DNA from: Actinomycetota bacterium
GTDB taxonomy: Bacteria; Actinomycetota; Actinomycetes; Nanopelagicales; Nanopelagicaceae
Assembly: GCA_009699575.1 (NCBI GenBank)
Contig: WLNY01000003.1
Location: 1 to 64,000, forward strand
Direction: 5' to 3'
DNA: 64,000 nucleotides
The notes under the pieces are model-generated. The model searched no databases. It was given only the letters and a program-made list of their open reading frames with translations, and was not told the origin of the DNA. Each line of letters starts with the position of its first letter. Within the stretch, counting starts at the first letter, position 1. Of this stretch, positions 34,552-43,659 are shown piece by piece. The position numbers and the translations under genes were made by a program.

Positions 34552-36921
34552 TTAAGCAGTTTGTTTCTTAACCAATACTAGTTTGCCTTTAATTCCGGCA
34601 ACTAGGTATTGAACGCTGTTTACTCTGACCCATACGCTCGATATGGGCGATGTCGACTGCCATGAAGAGGCAAGAGCAATTTTGCCTGTTGCATATTCAA
34701 TTGAGCAGAGTCGGTAGAGACAGTTAAAAGCCAAATCAGTTGTACTCGTGTTCAGAATTTCTGAAGGATTTCCAAATAACTGCGTCGGGGTGGATGCAAT
34801 CTGCGTCGGTGATGAAATTTTTGCCCAACGTAATTGCGTGGCACTTGGAATACTTAGAACAGTTGATGTCATCCATGAGGCAGTAAGCGAACCATTTATT
34901 TTCGCAATTGCAACGTCATAACCCGCTACAGCAATTCCAGGGCCTGTTTCATCCAGCGTTTTGTATTCCCAATCCAAAGGATCAAGAGAAGTCCTGGTAG
35001 CCAGACGAATCTCTCCAGAGGTTACTTCCTTCTTCGAGTTAAGAGCCCCCACAGAATCATAAAGTATGTATGTGCGATTACGACTTATGTACGTTTTAAG
35101 ATGGAAAGCAACATCGCCAGTTGTTCGAGAATCTGTTTTTCTATCCCCATCGATTAGTTCATACTTCCACGGTGAAGTCCCAACTTTGGTGGCTCCTAGA
35201 AGGACGCCTTGAGATTCATCTCGGTAGAAAACTTCAATTCCAGCAGGTGTAATTGCGCATGCATTTGAAACACTCACATCGCTTGCTGTTCTGACGCGAG
35301 CTGCAATTTCGTAGGATTGAATCGAGGGACCGTTTCCATCAACGATTGAGTACGTGAATTTCTTTCCGTCATATGTTGCATACCGTAGATCTTTCTCAAC
35401 ACCATCTGCATAAAACATGTGCAAAGTTTGCCTCGTACCACTTCCGCTAACGCACAGAGAAATATTGCCTTTGATCACATTTCCGGTTCTGCCACCAGTT
35501 GATGTGTGCCCATCGATAGTGCTTTTCTTCCAAGTAGTTCCTGAAAGGACGGCAAGCTTTAAAAATCCAGATTTACTATCTGTATATGCGATTACCGGCT
35601 TGCCATTCAAGGTGGTTGTAGCAATAGATTTTCCATCCGCAGCAGCATCTAATACGGTGGAACTCCAAGCTTTACGCGGCGTGACTCCATTTGTCAGTGC
35701 TGGTTCTGAGTTACCTAATTCATTTTTTGCTGTGATTGAAAAAGCGTATTGAACACCATTTTTTAAACCAGTAATCGCTACAGGGCTGGACTTCGTTGAC
35801 ACTTCAGCACCAGTTCGAATATTTCGTATTACATAGTTGGATATCGCAGCCCCACGAGCATTTGTTGGTGGATCAAATGTAACAATTGCTGACCCGTCGC
35901 CAATGACAGCAGTTGGATTGCGCACGATTGATGGCAATCCTGCAGCAATTCCTGGCGGTGGAGCATTTCGAAGGTCACTCATCATTGCTAATAAAAGCGG
36001 GCCAGGTTCATGAAATACTTCGCCTGCATCAAGGCTTGGTGTCATTACTGAATCTTTTCCAGCCTTAGAAAAGGTATTTTCATCAAGGTGGCTTACTGAT
36101 GAACCGACATCGTATTGTTCTGGTGAGTACATCAGCGGCTTAGTTCCAGAATTCGCAGCGATACCAAGAGGACCGCTCCACTCCAATTTACTGGTGAGTG
36201 CCGTACCTAGTTCAACAGATGGAGAAGGAATGTCAGCTAGTCGACGTCCGTCACTAGTTGTAACAAACGCATCGAAAATAGTGGGTTCATCAAGTGCGCC
36301 GGTAGCGAAGAAATCATCATAAGAATCAGTAGATAAGAATCCAAGACCATGCGCCAATTCATGAATCATTACTGACATTAAGTCATATTCAAGAGTTGAT
36401 GGAGCGCCTTCGGTATCAAGATCCCAAGGTGCTGTCGAGTTAATTTGAATAACGATTTCTGCCGAAGATTTATCTAGATCTTTACCAGCCAGAGCATTAG
36501 CAAGCGCTGATGGATACCAGAGAGTTTGGTCGGGAGCTCCAGTAAATGCTGAATAGTAATTTCCGGGACGCGCGCTTCCCAAAATTGCCGAACTCGTTGA
36601 CCTGCCCCACGATGCGTCGACATTGATTGTTACTTTCGAAGAAAAATTTGCAGCCCATACATCTACGGCCGCTTGCACTTGATTTTTTGCCCAGTCAGGG
36701 AATCCTTTATAGTCAACGCTAAATTTTGATTTTGCATCCAGATTGACATCTCTTGGTGCACCGGTCAATGACGCTGTGCTTGCTGGACCCGCGAGTGTGT
36801 AACCCCATACAGTGGAAGGGCGGACAAGTGCGCTCGCTGCTGGCGCGGAAATTGGCGAAAAGAGCGCACCAAGTACGACAAGTACCGTGAACGAGGTTCG
36901 GATGCGCAATTGTGAATACAT
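34552..36921 (-). CDS. Secreted metalloprotease-like protein with Fn3 domain
   Basis: A 789-residue exported protein. A signal peptide (first 30 or so residues, ending in APAASA) leads into a domain with the zinc-site HELAHGLGF at residues 187-195, in the style of HExxH metalloproteases such as matrixin-like enzymes, though the third His is not obvious after the motif. A fibronectin type III domain (about 315-410; ATVTF-like strands and GLKNGVQYAFSITAKN) follows, then about 370 residues with repeated strand-rich segments (TLDETGPGIAVAGYDVAIA, LRYATYDGKKFTYS) that look like propeller repeats. A role in extracellular polymer breakdown is a guess. Confidence 0.65.
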   Translation of the reverse strand: MYSQLRIRTSFTVLVVLGALFSPISAPAASALVRPSTVWGYTLAGPASTASLTGAPRDVNLDAKSKFSVDYKGFPDWAKNQVQAAVDVWAANFSSKVTINVDASWGRSTSSAILGSARPGNYYSAFTGAPDQTLWYPSALANALAGKDLDKSSAEIVIQINSTAPWDLDTEGAPSTLEYDLMSVMIHELAHGLGFLSTDSYDDFFATGALDEPTIFDAFVTTSDGRRLADIPSPSVELGTALTSKLEWSGPLGIAANSGTKPLMYSPEQYDVGSSVSHLDENTFSKAGKDSVMTPSLDAGEVFHEPGPLLLAMMSDLRNAPPPGIAAGLPSIVRNPTAVIGDGSAIVTFDPPTNARGAAISNYVIRNIRTGAEVSTKSSPVAITGLKNGVQYAFSITAKNELGNSEPALTNGVTPRKAWSSTVLDAAADGKSIATTTLNGKPVIAYTDSKSGFLKLAVLSGTTWKKSTIDGHTSTGGRTGNVIKGNISLCVSGSGTRQTLHMFYADGVEKDLRYATYDGKKFTYSIVDGNGPSIQSYEIAARVRTASDVSVSNACAITPAGIEVFYRDESQGVLLGATKVGTSPWKYELIDGDRKTDSRTTGDVAFHLKTYISRNRTYILYDSVGALNSKKEVTSGEIRLATRTSLDPLDWEYKTLDETGPGIAVAGYDVAIAKINGSLTASWMTSTVLSIPSATQLRWAKISSPTQIASTPTQLFGNPSEILNTSTTDLAFNCLYRLCSIEYATGKIALASSWQSTSPISSVWVRVNSVQYLVAGIKGKLVLVKKQTA

Positions 36922-36929
36922 AGGAGTAA

Positions 36930-36935
36930 AAGGTA
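36930..36935 (-). promoter_or_regulatory. -10 box for the secreted metalloprotease-like gene
   Basis: On the minus strand TACCTT ends eight bases before the ATG at 36921, consistent with a leaderless or nearly leaderless mRNA. The remainder of the 74-base gap holds an imperfect direct repeat, CATGATCAG and CATGGTCAG, at about 36944 and 36955. Confidence 0.4.
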
Positions 36936-36995
36936 TCAGGGTGGCATGATCAGGTCATGGTCAGAGAGAAATTCACAGAGAGGACACAGTAATTA

Positions 36996-37253
36996 ATGGC
37001 CCACAACCTTGTCACGGTTTACTCACGGCATGGGTGTCACCTATGCGACGCGGCGGTGGAGTGCCTAGAAACTATGACGATTGAACTCGAATTCGAAATA
37101 GAAATTAAATATATTGATGGCAATGTGGAGCTAGAGAAAATGTATGGAGAGCAAGTTCCTGTCATTTTAATTGATGGTGAGCACCATGATTTTTGGAAAG
37201 TTGACCCAATACGTTTTAGAGCTTCCCTTGAAAAACATCGTCAGCATCGATAA
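36996..37253 (+). CDS. Glutaredoxin-like protein
   Basis: An 85-residue thioredoxin-fold protein with VTVYSRHGCHLCDAA at residues 6-20; C14 and C17 form the redox pair. EQVPVILIDGE holds the cis-Pro of the fold. This matches the glutaredoxin-like DUF836 family, with an unknown partner. Actinobacteria usually lack glutathione, so the reductant may be mycothiol or thioredoxin. The last 38 bases overlap the converging XPB helicase gene. GAGAGGA lies 13 bases before the ATG, which is longer than the usual spacing. Confidence 0.8.
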   Translation: MAHNLVTVYSRHGCHLCDAAVECLETMTIELEFEIEIKYIDGNVELEKMYGEQVPVILIDGEHHDFWKVDPIRFRASLEKHRQHR

Positions 37254-38865
37254 TCCTGTAGGAATATCCCTGCTCAGCTAGGAATCGTTGGCGATTTTGA
37301 GCAAAATCTTGATCGATGGTGTCTCTAGAAACAACTGAGTAGAACGTCGCAGATCGGCCATCGGATTTTGGCCGAAGTATTCGACCCAATCGCTGTGCTT
37401 CTTCTTGGCGAGAGCCAAATGCTCCAGAAACTTGAATAGCAATTGTCGCATCCGGAAGATCAATAGAAAAGTTTGCAACCTTGGAAACAACTAGGCAAGT
37501 AATTTCTCCTGTGCGAAATTTATTGAAGAGGATTTCACGTTCTTTTACTGGCGTATCGCCTTTGATTACTGGAACTCCTAGAACTTCTGATAGTTCATCA
37601 AGTTGGGTTATGTATTGCCCAATTACCAAAATCTGTTCATTTGCATGGTGCGCGACAAGTTCTTCAACAACTGTTCTTTTGGTTTTTGTTGTCGCGCAAT
37701 ATCGGTATCGCTCTTCTGGCTCTGCAGTCGCGTATGCCAATCTTTCGGCTTCAGTGAGATTTACTCTTACTTCGATACATTGAGCGGGCGCTATGTATCC
37801 TTGTGCTTCAATTTCTTTCCAGGGAACGTCATAACGTTTTGGTCCGATGAGTGAAAAAACTTCACCTTCCATTCCATCTTCTCGAACCAAGGTTGCGGTC
37901 AATCCTAAACGTCGTCGAGATTGAATATCGGCAGTGAAGCGAAAGATTGGGGCTGGAAGCAAGTGCACTTCGTCATAAATAATCAATCCCCAGTCGTGAG
38001 TATCAAAGAGATCTAGGTGGGCATATACGCCATTCTTTTTCTTTGTCATCACCTGATACGTTGCAATCGTTACAGGTCGAATCTCTTTCTTCGCCCCTGA
38101 ATACTCACCAATTTCATCTTCATTCAACGTGGTGCGCTTTAAGAGTTCTTCTCTCCACTGTCGAGCGGCAACTGTATTTGTGACGAGAATCAGAGTCGTC
38201 GCTTTTGCGTGGGCCATGGCAGCGGCTCCCACAATAGTTTTGCCAGCACCACACGGAAGCACAACTACACCGGATCCACCATGCCAAAAACCTTCAGCTG
38301 CTAACTCTTGATACGGGCGAATTTTCCAATCTGTTTGCTTGAGCTCAATTTCATGCGCCTGACCATCAACATAGCCAGCGAAATCTTCTGCAGGCCAACC
38401 CAATCGCAAAAGGGATTGCTTAATGGCACCGCGCTGACTTGGATGAACCACGATTGTTTCTGCATCAATTCGAGCACCTAGTAAAGGTGCGATTTTCTTA
38501 GCCCGAATAACTTCTTCAAGAACTGCAGTGTCAGTTGTGACAAGAATTAACCCGTGAATTGGATTGGCTTCAAGTCGCAATCTTCCATAACGAGACATTG
38601 TTTCGGCAACATCAACAAGAATGGAGTGAGGAACCGCATAACGTGAATATTTAATAAGAGTGTCAATCACTAATTCTGCATCATGACCTGCAGCGCGTGC
38701 ATTCCATAGTCCTAGATTTGTTAGTCGATATGTATGAATGTGTTCTGGAGAGCGTTCTAGTTCAGCAAATGGAGCAATCGCACGTCGACATTCTGTTGAC
38801 ATTGGATGATCGATATCCAGCAAAAGTGTTTTGTCACTTTGAACAATCAGTGGTCCATCAGTCAT
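37216..38865 (-). CDS. XPB/Rad25-type DNA repair helicase
   Basis: A 549-residue SF2 helicase of the bacterial XPB group (ERCC3-like; Rv0861c of M. tuberculosis). An N-terminal damage-recognition domain precedes Walker A VVLPCGAGKTIVG at about 199-211, the DEVH box at 298-301 and LTATLVREDGMEGEVFSLIG, which contains the XPB-specific RED motif. QRLGRILRP is motif VI. Such enzymes unwind 3' to 5'. It overlaps the M20 peptidase gene by eight bases and is the last gene of a three-gene operon. Confidence 0.92.
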   Translation of the reverse strand: MTDGPLIVQSDKTLLLDIDHPMSTECRRAIAPFAELERSPEHIHTYRLTNLGLWNARAAGHDAELVIDTLIKYSRYAVPHSILVDVAETMSRYGRLRLEANPIHGLILVTTDTAVLEEVIRAKKIAPLLGARIDAETIVVHPSQRGAIKQSLLRLGWPAEDFAGYVDGQAHEIELKQTDWKIRPYQELAAEGFWHGGSGVVVLPCGAGKTIVGAAAMAHAKATTLILVTNTVAARQWREELLKRTTLNEDEIGEYSGAKKEIRPVTIATYQVMTKKKNGVYAHLDLFDTHDWGLIIYDEVHLLPAPIFRFTADIQSRRRLGLTATLVREDGMEGEVFSLIGPKRYDVPWKEIEAQGYIAPAQCIEVRVNLTEAERLAYATAEPEERYRYCATTKTKRTVVEELVAHHANEQILVIGQYITQLDELSEVLGVPVIKGDTPVKEREILFNKFRTGEITCLVVSKVANFSIDLPDATIAIQVSGAFGSRQEEAQRLGRILRPKSDGRSATFYSVVSRDTIDQDFAQNRQRFLAEQGYSYRIIDADDVFQGKL

Positions 38866-39961
38866 TGAGTAAGTCCTTTACGAGTGCATGTAGTAGAGCG
38901 CTGCGCTCTTTCATCGTTTTAATACTTACCCACTCGTTGCTGGCATGCGCCCCACCACCAACTGCGCCAAGTCCATCGAGCACAGGTGCGCCACTGGCTG
39001 CAGCGAAGTTGCCATCGCTAGCACCGCCAACTGATGCATGGCCAAGTGGTGACATCCCAATACGCTGTGCAACTTTCTCTGCACGTTCGTAGAGTTCCAA
39101 AGTCGAAGAAGTTTCTAAGGGTGGGCGATTAAGCCCACCCGAAATCTCAATTCGCGCATCAGTGTGTTGGGAGGTTATTGATTTGACAGCGAAATCAATT
39201 CTGAGAAGTTCAGATGTTGAAAAAGATCGAACATCAATATCAAGTACTGCCAAATCTGGAACCGTATTTGTAGTTGTACCTGATCGCAGAAGAGTTGGGA
39301 CGACAGTGGTACCGAATTCCGAGTTCTCTAATTGTGCTAACTCTTTAATAATGTACGCAATTTCCACCGTTGCATTAATACCTTTTTCAGGTTCCAATCC
39401 AGCATGCGCCGCACGTCCATGGACACTTATTTGATACATCGCGGTTCCCTTGCGTCCTGTTTTAACTTTCCCATCAAGTGATGCTTCGAGAACGAGAACT
39501 GCTTGAGCGCCTTTAGAAAGCGATGCAATAAGTGCGCGTGAAGATTTACTTCCTGTTTCCTCATCAGTGGTGGCCACCAAAGCCACATCACCATCTAGAC
39601 CTTTAAGTGCAAAGAGTCCTTGGATAAATCCTGCCTTCATATCAAAGGTGCCTGGACCACGAAGAACATCACCTTGAACTTCCCAGACTGGTGAAAATGA
39701 TCCTTTGGGCCAAACCGTATCGAGATGGGCAAGTAGAACAATTTTTGGTTGCGCAGAACCCCACCAGAAAACTGGGCGGCCTTCGACTTCGCGAATTTCT
39801 GCGGGCGTTCCAAGAACGCGAGTAGCGATATCGCTAGCTAACCGAACAACATCGTGGCACGCCTGAAGATCTTCAGTAGGAGATTCACAACGAGTAAGTG
39901 CTTCAAGGGCTGCCAACATGGGGTCAAGTCTGCCGTATAGCACTTGATTTTCGCTTGTCAT
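38858..39961 (-). CDS. M20-family metallopeptidase (CPG2-like)
   Basis: A 367-residue dizinc hydrolase of the M20 family (carboxypeptidase G2, ArgE, DapE relatives). Metal and catalytic residues are visible in VLLAHLDTVWPKGSF (His and Asp), GPGTFDMKAGF (bridging Asp), TDEETGSKSSR (general base Glu and ligand Glu), and the dimerisation-domain His in GRAAHAGLEPEKG. A final ligand His is in GAHASNEW near the C-terminus. It removes a terminal residue from a peptide or acyl-amino acid; the substrate is unknown. It lies inside the helicase operon, overlapping both neighbours. Confidence 0.88.
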   Translation of the reverse strand: MTSENQVLYGRLDPMLAALEALTRCESPTEDLQACHDVVRLASDIATRVLGTPAEIREVEGRPVFWWGSAQPKIVLLAHLDTVWPKGSFSPVWEVQGDVLRGPGTFDMKAGFIQGLFALKGLDGDVALVATTDEETGSKSSRALIASLSKGAQAVLVLEASLDGKVKTGRKGTAMYQISVHGRAAHAGLEPEKGINATVEIAYIIKELAQLENSEFGTTVVPTLLRSGTTTNTVPDLAVLDIDVRSFSTSELLRIDFAVKSITSQHTDARIEISGGLNRPPLETSSTLELYERAEKVAQRIGMSPLGHASVGGASDGNFAAASGAPVLDGLGAVGGGAHASNEWVSIKTMKERSALLHALVKDLLND

Positions 39962-42153
39962 AGTGGAGCCACTCCTGTAATTCTGGGAATACGAAATGTC
40001 TGCATCTCACCAGTGCCGTGGTCACGCGCGATGAGAGATCCTGCGCTTACCTTTACGGGATCGATTATCCGGTGTGAAACAGATCCATTGTTATCGGCAT
40101 ACCCGATCGAGAGTGATTTTTGCTCTTGAATGTATTTACTGAGTAGGTCAAGAGTTTCATTAGCAGTAGTACGAGGCAGTGCTCCGAGAGCACTCTGAGA
40201 AATATTTCTAAGAGTGCTTTGCTTTCGACTTGATTTCTCCCCGACGCGAATAGATCGTAATGCCGCTGCAAGTGTTAAATCAGTAGGTACTTCCACTTCA
40301 CCAATAATCCGTGGAAGACGCGCTTTTGATTTAGCACGATTGGATCGCTGGCCTGTGAGCATTAAACCATTCTTAGATTCTACAGAAGGAAGATAACCGG
40401 CATTGCGCAAAACATTCATCACATCATGAGCGTCCATATCGCACACCATAACTTCTGGTGCAATTCTTCTCATTCCAAGCATTTCTAAACGTTTATCGTT
40501 TGCAATCTGAGTTATAAGTGCAGGATCTTCACAACGTACAAACGAAGAAGTATTTCCCACACGAAGTTGCCCGTGTTTTTTTGCGACATCGGTTATTAAA
40601 TATTCAAGAGGTTGAGGGACTGGAGTCTTAGAAGTCTTACGAAGGAAAACAAGAATTTCGTCCCCTGTTTTTCCATGGTCAAGACCACGCCGGATAGTTT
40701 TTTCACTAAAACGATAAACAGTTGCTCCGCCGCGACTTTCAATATCTCCAATGATTGCCAGTACGGATGCAACATCGTGAACAAGTGGCCCCGGCGCGAT
40801 TGCAGTGTTGTCACTTTGAATCAAAATGTGATCAACAGGGCTTGGAAGGTCTTGATCAATTGCGAGAATTTCCCCACCATCTAAGAACTCACGTCCATAC
40901 TTAGAGATACAACCTTGACCGGTAATTCCCAACCATTCTGCTTCCCGAAGAGTCCACGAAATCATTTCCTCTTGCAATCCGGGGTTACGTTTAGAGGGAG
41001 CCCACCATTGGACCAAGCTAGTGAAAGTCTTAATTTCCGGCTCGATGCCGGGGTTCTGGCTTAATAGCGAGAGAACTAATTTTCGAGTGCTTGCAGCATT
41101 CACTCGATCAAGTTCTGGTCCGAGAGCTGCAGTATTTTTTGCCTCAGCCCGCCCAACGAGTCCACTCACCCGAGATGTTGTTAACCACGGCGCGGCAAGT
41201 GCTAACCATCTATCGGATGGATTTTGAGTGAGCCAGATGTCAAAGTAATTAGTTGGCAATATTCGATCATCAGCATCGATTGTTATAAGCCCTGCTAAAT
41301 AAACAAGTTCGGCTATAAATGCCGCGCAGCTTTCATCAATACCCATATGCCCGGCAATAGTTTTTAGGTCACGAACCCCAAGTCCTCCAGAACGTAAAGC
41401 ATCGGCAGGTTCCTCTGCCCAAAATTCAAGTGCTTCGTCAGCCCAACGCAATATGGTTGCAATATTTGCAACAGCAGCAAGTTCAATATTCTTTACATCA
41501 CGCTTAAGCCCTTCAATGACAGGCGGTGTAACTTGTCTATGAGCATGGACTTTGCCACCTCGAAGATGTATTCCCACCTCTCGCGGCAGAATTACCGTTC
41601 TTTGATCAAGTGGCACAAGAAAATTTTCCTTCAATAGCCAGGCAACGCCTGGACCAGGATCTCGAATATCTCCAACGCTTCCACGCGGAGGACCCCAAAT
41701 AAGTCTCTCCAAAACTTTTTTCGCAGATTCAGGTGCTTCATCTATTTTCTTCAATGACAGCTTTGCCATCGAAGCAGGCCCAAGTCCGGCAGCTTCATTT
41801 CCAAGAACTTCTCGAAGCGAATTTGGAAGTCGAAGCCCATCATCTGATGGATACATCAATCCACGTTCAATTAATTGGGGGATAACAAAATTAGCTGCCT
41901 TTTCTGTCAAGGCAACAACATTTTTTTCTGCAAAAGGTTCATGCAATACAGCAGCAGCTTCCAACACTTGAAAATGCCATTGATTTAAAGTGTCCAGCGC
42001 GCGCGCCACACTCGGGGCGCTACACGCGCGAACGGCAAGAGATGCGATATCTGGCGGAACGGGTGAGACTAAATCGGGCCTTGCTTGAAAAAGCGCTAAA
42101 AGGCCAGCGTCATCTAAGCCACGAAGGTAGTCGGAGAATGAACGCGTTTCCAT
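39958..42153 (-). CDS. Helicase-associated protein, XPB/Ssl2-like domain
   Basis: A 731-residue protein homologous to mycobacterial Rv0862c, which sits beside the XPB gene there. It has a winged-helix-rich N-terminal half (SFSDYLRGLDDAGLLALFQARPDL at the start) and a C-terminal XPB/Ssl2-like helicase-associated domain (IQSDNTAIAPGPLVHDVASV and FSEKTIRRGLDHGKTGDEI), then a WYL-like end (LSIGYADNNGSVSHRIIDP). No Walker A is seen, so it is probably an accessory or transcription-coupling factor. It is the first gene of the operon; repeats at 42170-42212 lie in its promoter region. Confidence 0.82.
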   Translation of the reverse strand: METRSFSDYLRGLDDAGLLALFQARPDLVSPVPPDIASLAVRACSAPSVARALDTLNQWHFQVLEAAAVLHEPFAEKNVVALTEKAANFVIPQLIERGLMYPSDDGLRLPNSLREVLGNEAAGLGPASMAKLSLKKIDEAPESAKKVLERLIWGPPRGSVGDIRDPGPGVAWLLKENFLVPLDQRTVILPREVGIHLRGGKVHAHRQVTPPVIEGLKRDVKNIELAAVANIATILRWADEALEFWAEEPADALRSGGLGVRDLKTIAGHMGIDESCAAFIAELVYLAGLITIDADDRILPTNYFDIWLTQNPSDRWLALAAPWLTTSRVSGLVGRAEAKNTAALGPELDRVNAASTRKLVLSLLSQNPGIEPEIKTFTSLVQWWAPSKRNPGLQEEMISWTLREAEWLGITGQGCISKYGREFLDGGEILAIDQDLPSPVDHILIQSDNTAIAPGPLVHDVASVLAIIGDIESRGGATVYRFSEKTIRRGLDHGKTGDEILVFLRKTSKTPVPQPLEYLITDVAKKHGQLRVGNTSSFVRCEDPALITQIANDKRLEMLGMRRIAPEVMVCDMDAHDVMNVLRNAGYLPSVESKNGLMLTGQRSNRAKSKARLPRIIGEVEVPTDLTLAAALRSIRVGEKSSRKQSTLRNISQSALGALPRTTANETLDLLSKYIQEQKSLSIGYADNNGSVSHRIIDPVKVSAGSLIARDHGTGEMQTFRIPRITGVAPL

Positions 42154-42169
42154 AACTTGTCTACATTAC

Positions 42170-42212
42170 TAGTGCAGTGCCTTGATTGCCCAATCAAAGT
42201 TTTAGTGCAGTG
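42170..42212. repeat. Direct and inverted repeats upstream of the helicase operon
   Basis: TAGTGCAGTG occurs at 42170-42179 and again at 42203-42212, 33 bases apart. Between them lies the perfect inverted repeat TTGATTG-CC-CAATCAA at 42182-42197. The cluster overlaps the region where the minus-strand promoter must be (TAATGT, nine bases before the ATG at 42153). It looks like an operator. Confidence 0.6.
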
Positions 42213-42220
42213 AATAATTT

Positions 42221-42988
42221 CTATCGTTTGCGCTTACGAGGCACAAGCCAAATGCCTGCAGCGGCTAATCTGGAAACCGCAGGCCCGATAATTCTGTTGA
42301 TATAGCGTAAACGCCTGAAATCATGGATTGGCCATCCTTCACCTAATGCGCGCAAGTTCAATGCAGCATCTGGATTAATTGCGGTGGGGTGACCAACAGC
42401 TTCCAGCAATGGAAGATCATGATGGCTATCGGAATACGCGTAACACGTAGATAAATCAAAACCTTTTTCTTTTGCCAACTTTTCAATCGCAATTGCTTTT
42501 TCGCGACCGTGCAAAAGGTTTCCAGACATCTCACCGGTATAAAAACCATCCTTAACTTCTGCCTTGCTTCCTATTGCTCCGGTAAATCCGAGATTGTGTG
42601 CAATGAGAATTGCCATATCTTCCGGTGCAGCAGTCACTAGCCAGACTTCTTCGCCATTACTGAGGTGTTTTTGTGCAATATCAATAGTTCCTTGCCAGCA
42701 GGCAGGCGAGACATACTCATCATAAATTTCTTGCGCAATCGTATGAATATCTTCAACTTTATGTCCGCCAATGAAACCAGTTGCTGCATCCTGAAATCGT
42801 TTAATCTCTTCCTTATTCTCTTTGCCCGTTAAGCGAAATCTCAGATTGGCTAATACAAAGCGGGAAATATCAGCTTTCGTAAAGAACCCACGCTGATACA
42901 TGCCACGCCCCAGGAAGTAGAGGGTGGAACCTCGTATGAGCGTGTTATCAACGTCGAAGAAGGCAACTCGTTTCGGTGTGAGTGCCAT
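42221..42988 (-). CDS. HAD-superfamily phosphatase (SerB-like, IB type)
   Basis: A 255-residue HAD hydrolase. Motif I is FDVDNTLI with nucleophile D12 and D14, motif II the Thr/Ser of LVTAAPE, and motif III/IV lies in YSDSHHDLPLLEAVGHP. The cap between motifs I and II is helical, as in HAD-IB enzymes related to phosphoserine phosphatase and to actinobacterial lipid-linked phosphatases. TAAGGT six bases before the ATG suggests a leaderless mRNA. Substrate unknown. It diverges from the cytochrome c maturation operon. Confidence 0.82.
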   Translation of the reverse strand: MALTPKRVAFFDVDNTLIRGSTLYFLGRGMYQRGFFTKADISRFVLANLRFRLTGKENKEEIKRFQDAATGFIGGHKVEDIHTIAQEIYDEYVSPACWQGTIDIAQKHLSNGEEVWLVTAAPEDMAILIAHNLGFTGAIGSKAEVKDGFYTGEMSGNLLHGREKAIAIEKLAKEKGFDLSTCYAYSDSHHDLPLLEAVGHPTAINPDAALNLRALGEGWPIHDFRRLRYINRIIGPAVSRLAAAGIWLVPRKRKR

Positions 42989-42994
42989 GTGCCT

Positions 42995-43000
42995 ACCTTA
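42995..43000 (-). promoter_or_regulatory. -10 box for the HAD phosphatase gene (leaderless)
   Basis: On the minus strand TAAGGT ends six bases before the ATG at 42988. Confidence 0.45.
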
Positions 43001-43026
43001 GCGATTCAAGATGGTTTTTAACGCTT

Positions 43027-43032
43027 TATGCT
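43027..43032 (+). promoter_or_regulatory. -10 box for the cytochrome c maturation operon
   Basis: TATGCT ends six bases before the ATG at 43039, consistent with a leaderless first gene. A short inverted repeat, ACGCT-N8-AGCGT, at 43021-43038 surrounds the box. Confidence 0.5.
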
Positions 43033-43038
43033 TAGCGT

Positions 43039-43659
43039 ATGAGTTCATCAGTACATGTAGTTCGGCACGGCGAAGTTGAGAACCCCCAAAAGATTCTTTA
43101 TGGGCGCCAGCCCGGATGGAGACTCTCAACTCGAGGCCAAGAAATGGCGCACGTTCTTGGAGAATGGTCAAGAAGTGTTGACGTGGGAGCACTCCATGTC
43201 TCTCCTCTTCAGAGAGCGCAAGAAACAGCCGCACCAATTTCAGCTGCTAATAACATTGCGATCACAACAGATGAAAGACTTATCGAAGCTGCCAATATTT
43301 TTGAAGGCAAACCATTTGGTATCGGTGATGGCGTTTTGAAGCACCCATCAGCGTGGAAACATTTGTACAACCCATGGAAACCTTCATGGGGCGAGCCTTA
43401 CGAGGAGCAAATCAATCGTATGCTCGCAGCGGTTTTTGCAGCGCGTGATGCAGCGCAGGGTAAGGATGCAATTGTTGTTTCTCATCAATTACCTATTTGG
43501 ATTTTGCGTAGCGCAGTAGAAGGACGAAGACTCCTTCACGACCCACGAAAGCGGGAGTGCACCTTAGCTAGTGTGACAAGCCTGCATTTTGATGACGAAG
43601 GGATGATTACTGGTACGAGCTACACCGAACCAGCACGTCATTTATTACCCAAGAAATGA
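43039..43659 (+). CDS. Histidine phosphatase (phosphoglycerate-mutase-like)
   Basis: A 206-residue protein of the histidine phosphatase superfamily. The catalytic VVRHGEVENP is at residues 7-16 with H10; LSPLQRAQET-like segment VSPLQRAQETAAP and the second His in VSHQLPIW are present. The same gene precedes resA in mycobacteria and Streptomyces. Its natural substrate in this operon is not known. It overlaps the resA-like gene by four bases (ATGA). Confidence 0.85.
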   Translation: MSSSVHVVRHGEVENPQKILYGRQPGWRLSTRGQEMAHVLGEWSRSVDVGALHVSPLQRAQETAAPISAANNIAITTDERLIEAANIFEGKPFGIGDGVLKHPSAWKHLYNPWKPSWGEPYEEQINRMLAAVFAARDAAQGKDAIVVSHQLPIWILRSAVEGRRLLHDPRKRECTLASVTSLHFDDEGMITGTSYTEPARHLLPKK

